Shown here one piece after another: positions 7,062 to 8,499 of a stretch of DNA of 8,499 nt. Positions within the stretch are counted from its first letter, which is position 1, and each line of letters starts with the position of its first letter. The stretch comes from Bacteroidales bacterium. GTDB taxonomy: Bacteria > Bacteroidota > Bacteroidia > Bacteroidales > UBA932. Under the pieces are notes generated by a model, which was not told where the DNA came from, did no database searches, and was given only the letters and a program-made list of their open reading frames with translations. The translations under genes and the position numbers were made by a program. The stretch spans positions 1 through 8,499 of the forward strand of contig JAFUQW010000056.1 in NCBI GenBank assembly GCA_017472115.1, in the 5' to 3' direction.

Positions 7062-8093
7062 ATGCAGAAGAATATCCTCAGACTCGCAGCAGCCCTCCTC
7101 GCCGTCATGGCGTGGAGCGGATGCGCGTGGGTGCATGATGATATAAGCAGATGTCCGAAAGGGTTCAATGTGATGCTCAGGCAGAAACTGCTGTCGAGTT
7201 CGGGAGAGCATGCGGTCGGAATTCTGGCCGATGAGGTGAATGACGCCACTCTCTTCGTGTTCGATGCGGATGACAGTCTTTTCGTAAGCAAGGTCACTGC
7301 CACCGGAGACGAGCTGAGGGAAAACGGCTACAAGGTGCATGTACCGACTGACCCCGGCAGATATATCATCATAGGATGGGCAGGACTCAGCGACAGCAGC
7401 TACATCCTTCCGGAAACCGTGGCCGGAAGCACTCATCTGAAGGATTTCAATCTCCTGCTGGACAGGGACGAGGAAGGAAGGCAGAACGAATATCTCACTC
7501 CCCTGTTCCATGGCATGACCGAGGTGGTGATCGTCAAGGAGCACCAGTGCAGGACCGTGTTCATGGACATGACCAAGAACACGAAGAATTTCGTCATCGT
7601 CCTTCAGGATTATGGCGGACAGTCCATCAAGGCGGAGACGTTCACCTACAAGATAATTTCCGACAACGGAAAGATAGACCATGCCAACAACATCATCACG
7701 GATAATCCTGTGAGCTATGGTGCATATTTCATCGAGACCGTCGCATTGGATTCAAAGGCCGATGATGACGCTGTGATGAGCATCACAGCTGCCAGGGCGG
7801 AGATGAATACCCTGAGATTCACGAAGGACTGCAGCACAAGATTCGTCCTCAACGAAAGGGCCGGAGGAAAGAAGGTGGTTGACATCGACCTCAGCGGATA
7901 TATCCTTCTCACGAAGGAACATTACGAGAACAAGATCGGCAAAGCTCTCTCAGACCAGGAATATCTCGACAGCGAACATGTGTTCTCGATCGTGTTCTTC
8001 ATGATGCCTACCGGCTCCATCGTAAACCCTTACACAGTGGTATCACTCAAGATAAACGATTGGATCATAAGGCTCAACGATGCTGTTCTCTAA
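7062..8093 (+). CDS. FimB/Mfa2 family lipoprotein, probable fimbrial anchor
   Basis: This 343-residue protein has a lipoprotein signal peptide ending in WSGC (Cys21) and the family hallmark DDISRCP with Cys31 just after it. LADEVNDATLFVFDADDSLF and GRYIIIGWAGL are typical strands of the FimB/Mfa2 family, whose members stay lipidated in the outer membrane, anchor the pilus and limit its length. It shows no TKAD-like cut site near the N terminus, as expected for an anchor that is not trimmed. The C terminus (residues 326-343, with LKINDWIIRLNDAVL) resembles that of the preceding fimbrillin. The ATG at 7062 starts five bases after the fimbrillin stop; an upstream TTG at 7020 would bury the signal peptide and is rejected. 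Its end overlaps the next gene by 14 bases, which suggests translational coupling. Confidence 0.92.
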   Translation: MQKNILRLAAALLAVMAWSGCAWVHDDISRCPKGFNVMLRQKLLSSSGEHAVGILADEVNDATLFVFDADDSLFVSKVTATGDELRENGYKVHVPTDPGRYIIIGWAGLSDSSYILPETVAGSTHLKDFNLLLDRDEEGRQNEYLTPLFHGMTEVVIVKEHQCRTVFMDMTKNTKNFVIVLQDYGGQSIKAETFTYKIISDNGKIDHANNIITDNPVSYGAYFIETVALDSKADDDAVMSITAARAEMNTLRFTKDCSTRFVLNERAGGKKVVDIDLSGYILLTKEHYENKIGKALSDQEYLDSEHVFSIVFFMMPTGSIVNPYTVVSLKINDWIIRLNDAVL

Positions 8094-8499
8094 GGCTGAC
8101 ATACAGGTTGCCGCCGCGACCTTGCTTATGCTGATTCCGGCATATTCCTGCAGGAAGGAAAAACCGGAAGAGGCTTATGGCATGCACATGTCCAATGTCA
8201 GGATCACATTCAGCATAGACAACGGCAATGTGGCAGGGACCAAGGCAGATCCGCAGATCGAGGGAGGCCACAACACAGGCATCGATGAGAACGGGATCCA
8301 CGCATTGGCGGTCTATGTGATACCGCTCACCGCGGAAGACGAGGAACAGTGGGAAGACTGCCGTATGTTCTATACCAACACACCGGAAAGATACCTTGCG
8401 ACTCCGGGAGACCCGCATGGAGAATCCAATCCCTATACAGCCGAAATACAGGCCACATCAGGTCCCAAGCACATATATGTGGCGGCCAATCTGAATCCG
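8080..8499 (+). CDS. Fimbrillin-like lipoprotein, probable accessory or tip subunit (partial)
   Basis: The frame opens with ATG at 8080, inside the end of the anchor gene (14-base overlap), and runs 140 codons to the right edge without a stop. The N terminus (KADIQVAAATLLMLIPAYSC) is a lipoprotein signal peptide with Cys24; the Tyr at -2 is a weaker lipobox. A strand SNVRITFSID (38-47) is followed by TKAD at 54-57, the same arrangement as in the shaft fimbrillin, and AEIQATSGPKHIYVAANLNP (121-140) fits the fold of type V pilus subunits. Genes after fimB/mfa2 usually encode minor accessory and tip proteins (FimC-E, Mfa3-5), so this is the likely role; which of them it corresponds to cannot be told from the fragment. 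Confidence 0.8.
   Translation, partial: MLFSKADIQVAAATLLMLIPAYSCRKEKPEEAYGMHMSNVRITFSIDNGNVAGTKADPQIEGGHNTGIDENGIHALAVYVIPLTAEDEEQWEDCRMFYTNTPERYLATPGDPHGESNPYTAEIQATSGPKHIYVAANLNP

Noticed and set aside
6990..7682. Minus-strand open frame of 230 codons
   Set aside because: Antisense to the end of the fimbrillin gene and most of the FimB/Mfa2 gene; both plus-strand genes have signal peptides and family motifs, and the antisense product has no recognisable features.
1..8499. tRNA or rRNA genes, CRISPR arrays, insertion sequences, integrase sites
   Set aside because: No cloverleaf, repeat-spacer pattern, transposase frame or terminal repeats were seen; protein genes occupy nearly the whole window and the spacers are all under 300 bases.

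Overview
The window looks like a chromosomal segment from a member of the Bacteroidales (phylum Bacteroidota). The evidence is a complete type V (FimA/Mfa1-like) fimbrial gene set with the DUF3575 and DUF3868 partner genes seen mainly in this order, an SH3b-NlpC/P60 peptidase of the kind common in Bacteroides, and several promoters matching the Bacteroidota sigma-factor consensus (TTTG, about 20 bases, TAnnTTTG) with almost no Shine-Dalgarno sequences. The genus cannot be fixed from this sequence alone.

Left part (1-2277, minus strand): the first 335 codons of guaB (IMP dehydrogenase, running off the left edge), preceded by a 256-base spacer that carries its promoter and a striking 22-bp-stem hairpin, and then a complete TIGR01212/YhcC-type radical SAM gene. 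Middle (2278-3435, plus strand): a compact divergent promoter region and an exported murein peptidase with SH3b and NlpC/P60 domains. These genes are housekeeping or cell-wall functions and look unrelated to the fimbrial genes.

Right part (3436-8499, plus strand): a promoter region with a near-perfect promoter, followed by a tight five-gene operon: DUF3575 outer-membrane-type protein, DUF3868/OmpA-like/TPR protein, Mfa1-type fimbrillin lipoprotein (probable shaft subunit), FimB/Mfa2-type lipoprotein (probable anchor), and the start of a further fimbrillin-like lipoprotein (probable accessory or tip subunit) cut by the right edge. Gaps are 12, 4 and 5 bases and the last pair overlaps by 14 bases. 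The expected job is secretion of subunits as lipoproteins, proteolytic trimming of their N-terminal strand at a conserved TKAD site, and donor-strand polymerisation on the cell surface; the two upstream genes probably help assembly, envelope anchoring or regulation, but their roles are not established.

The most notable observation is a run of nine C bases inside the signal-peptide codons of the first gene of the fimbrial operon. A gain or loss of one C leads to a stop codon within a few codons, so this looks like a slipped-strand ON/OFF switch for fimbriae. Other observations are the clearly AT-richer fimbrillin gene inside a GC-richer operon, a shared protease-site motif in two subunits, and matching C-terminal donor-strand-like ends in the shaft and anchor proteins.
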